Positions 63,596 through 64,000 of a stretch of 64,000 nt of DNA are shown here, piece by piece; the stretch's first letter is position 1, and each line of letters opens with the position of its first letter. The translations under genes and the position numbers were made by a program. The notes below the pieces were generated by a model. It saw nothing but the letters and a program-made list of their open reading frames with translations. It was not told where the DNA came from and did not search any database. The DNA is from Bacteroidia bacterium (GTDB lineage: Bacteria; Bacteroidota; Bacteroidia; M30B66): the NCBI GenBank assembly GCA_018401705.1, contig JAGYKL010000007.1:62001-126000 (forward strand), given 5' to 3'.

Positions 63596-64000
63596 ATGAC
63601 AATTAAAAGGGATGAAGTATTCCATGAAAATATCTCATTACTGAATTATTCAGTGATTAGGATGCTTGCTCTATTTTTGATTATCATTTCTTTTCAAAGC
63701 ACCTCTTCAGCCCAGCGGGCGGAAACATCCTCAGAAAACAAACTTACCAGAATTCTTATCATTTTTGATTGCTCTAATAGCATGTTTGGAATCTGGGAAA
63801 GTGACTCCAAGTTCAATATTGCTAAGCGGCTTGTGGGACAAATGGTAGATAGCTTAAGCCGAGAACAAAATGTTCAATTGGCATTAAGATGTTATGGACA
63901 TCAAAAACAATATCCACCTCAAGATTGCGACGATACTAAACTAGAAGTGCCCTTTGCAAAGGATAATGCCTGGTTAATTAAGTCAAAACTAAATAAGCTA
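63596..64000 (+). CDS. Von Willebrand A domain exported protein (5' part only)
   Basis: 135 codons, open to the end of the window. Signal sequence ISFQSTSSAQ at about 33-40 from the ATG at 63596; GTG 63653 or ATG 63662 would give more usual signal peptides. The vWA domain begins RILIIFDCSNSMFGIW, with an intact metal-ion site D-x-S-x-S. The remainder is missing, so partners and family cannot be named. It occupies the place where a transketolase C-terminal gene is commonly found. Confidence 0.75.
   Translation, partial: MTIKRDEVFHENISLLNYSVIRMLALFLIIISFQSTSSAQRAETSSENKLTRILIIFDCSNSMFGIWESDSKFNIAKRLVGQMVDSLSREQNVQLALRCYGHQKQYPPQDCDDTKLEVPFAKDNAWLIKSKLNKL

Noticed and set aside
1-64000. CRISPR arrays, tRNA and rRNA genes, riboswitches
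   Set aside because: No regularly spaced repeats were seen and intergenic gaps are short; nothing with the right structure was recognised by eye.

Overview
The window looks like chromosomal DNA of a low-GC Bacteroidota, most probably of the order Flavobacteriales (inference). The evidence is: type IX secretion (T9SS) C-terminal sorting domains on at least eight secreted proteins, TAnnTTTG-type promoter boxes, almost no Shine-Dalgarno sequences, the yceD-rpmF-plsX-fabH-accB-accC cluster, MqnD (futalosine menaquinone route), methylmalonyl-CoA epimerase, split transketolase, and Bacteroidota-specific conserved proteins. No tRNA, rRNA, CRISPR array, insertion sequence or phage gene was seen.

Layout. 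0-2.8 kb: the end of a TspO homologue, a stand-alone GreA/GreB-C-like protein, then three thioredoxin-fold exported proteins. 2.8-7 kb: a lipoprotein, an NfU-type Fe-S carrier and a large choice-of-anchor-L surface protein. 7-11.7 kb: ribosomal protein L32 and fatty-acid/phospholipid initiation genes. 11.7-16 kb: a secreted esterase, omega-amidase and methionine aminotransferase in a translationally coupled minus-strand run. 16-23.5 kb: SlyD, YceI with its MarR regulator, ligase-associated exonuclease, methylmalonyl-CoA epimerase, Xaa-Pro aminopeptidase, HflX, a Lon-N protein and L28. 23.5-37.7 kb: two M1 peptidases around a second choice-of-anchor-L protein, Tpx, a PfkB kinase, an aminotransferase, DUF1573, ValS, a T9SS protein, MqnD and DUF952. 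37.7-49.2 kb: a TonB receptor, a sigma-54 activator lacking its DNA-binding domain, YchF, a phosphatase, a subtilisin-like T9SS protease, a thioredoxin-like protein and ParE.

49.2-61 kb is the most unusual part. Three tandem pairs each consist of a small exported single-Fn3-like protein (A) and a large DUF2341-LamG protein (B). They are followed by two sensor/regulator gene sets: a 7TM histidine-kinase relative whose ATP-binding domain looks degenerate, a LuxR-type response regulator, a TPR lipoprotein and an intact histidine kinase that together look like one kinase broken by a frameshift, and then a Crp/Fnr regulator. The three A genes share an upstream word TTACA-NN-TGT, 82 and 83 bases before the first two start codons and 105 before the third. 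I read this as a signal-controlled, paralogous cell-envelope/surface system of unknown function and the best candidate here for something undescribed.

61-64 kb: DinB-like protein, prohibitin-like protein, the N-terminal half of a split transketolase without its usual partner next to it, and the start of a von Willebrand A protein cut by the window edge.

All functional names come from reading translated sequence and remembered family features. No database search was run, and start codons were adjusted where the conserved N-terminus or signal peptide argued for it.
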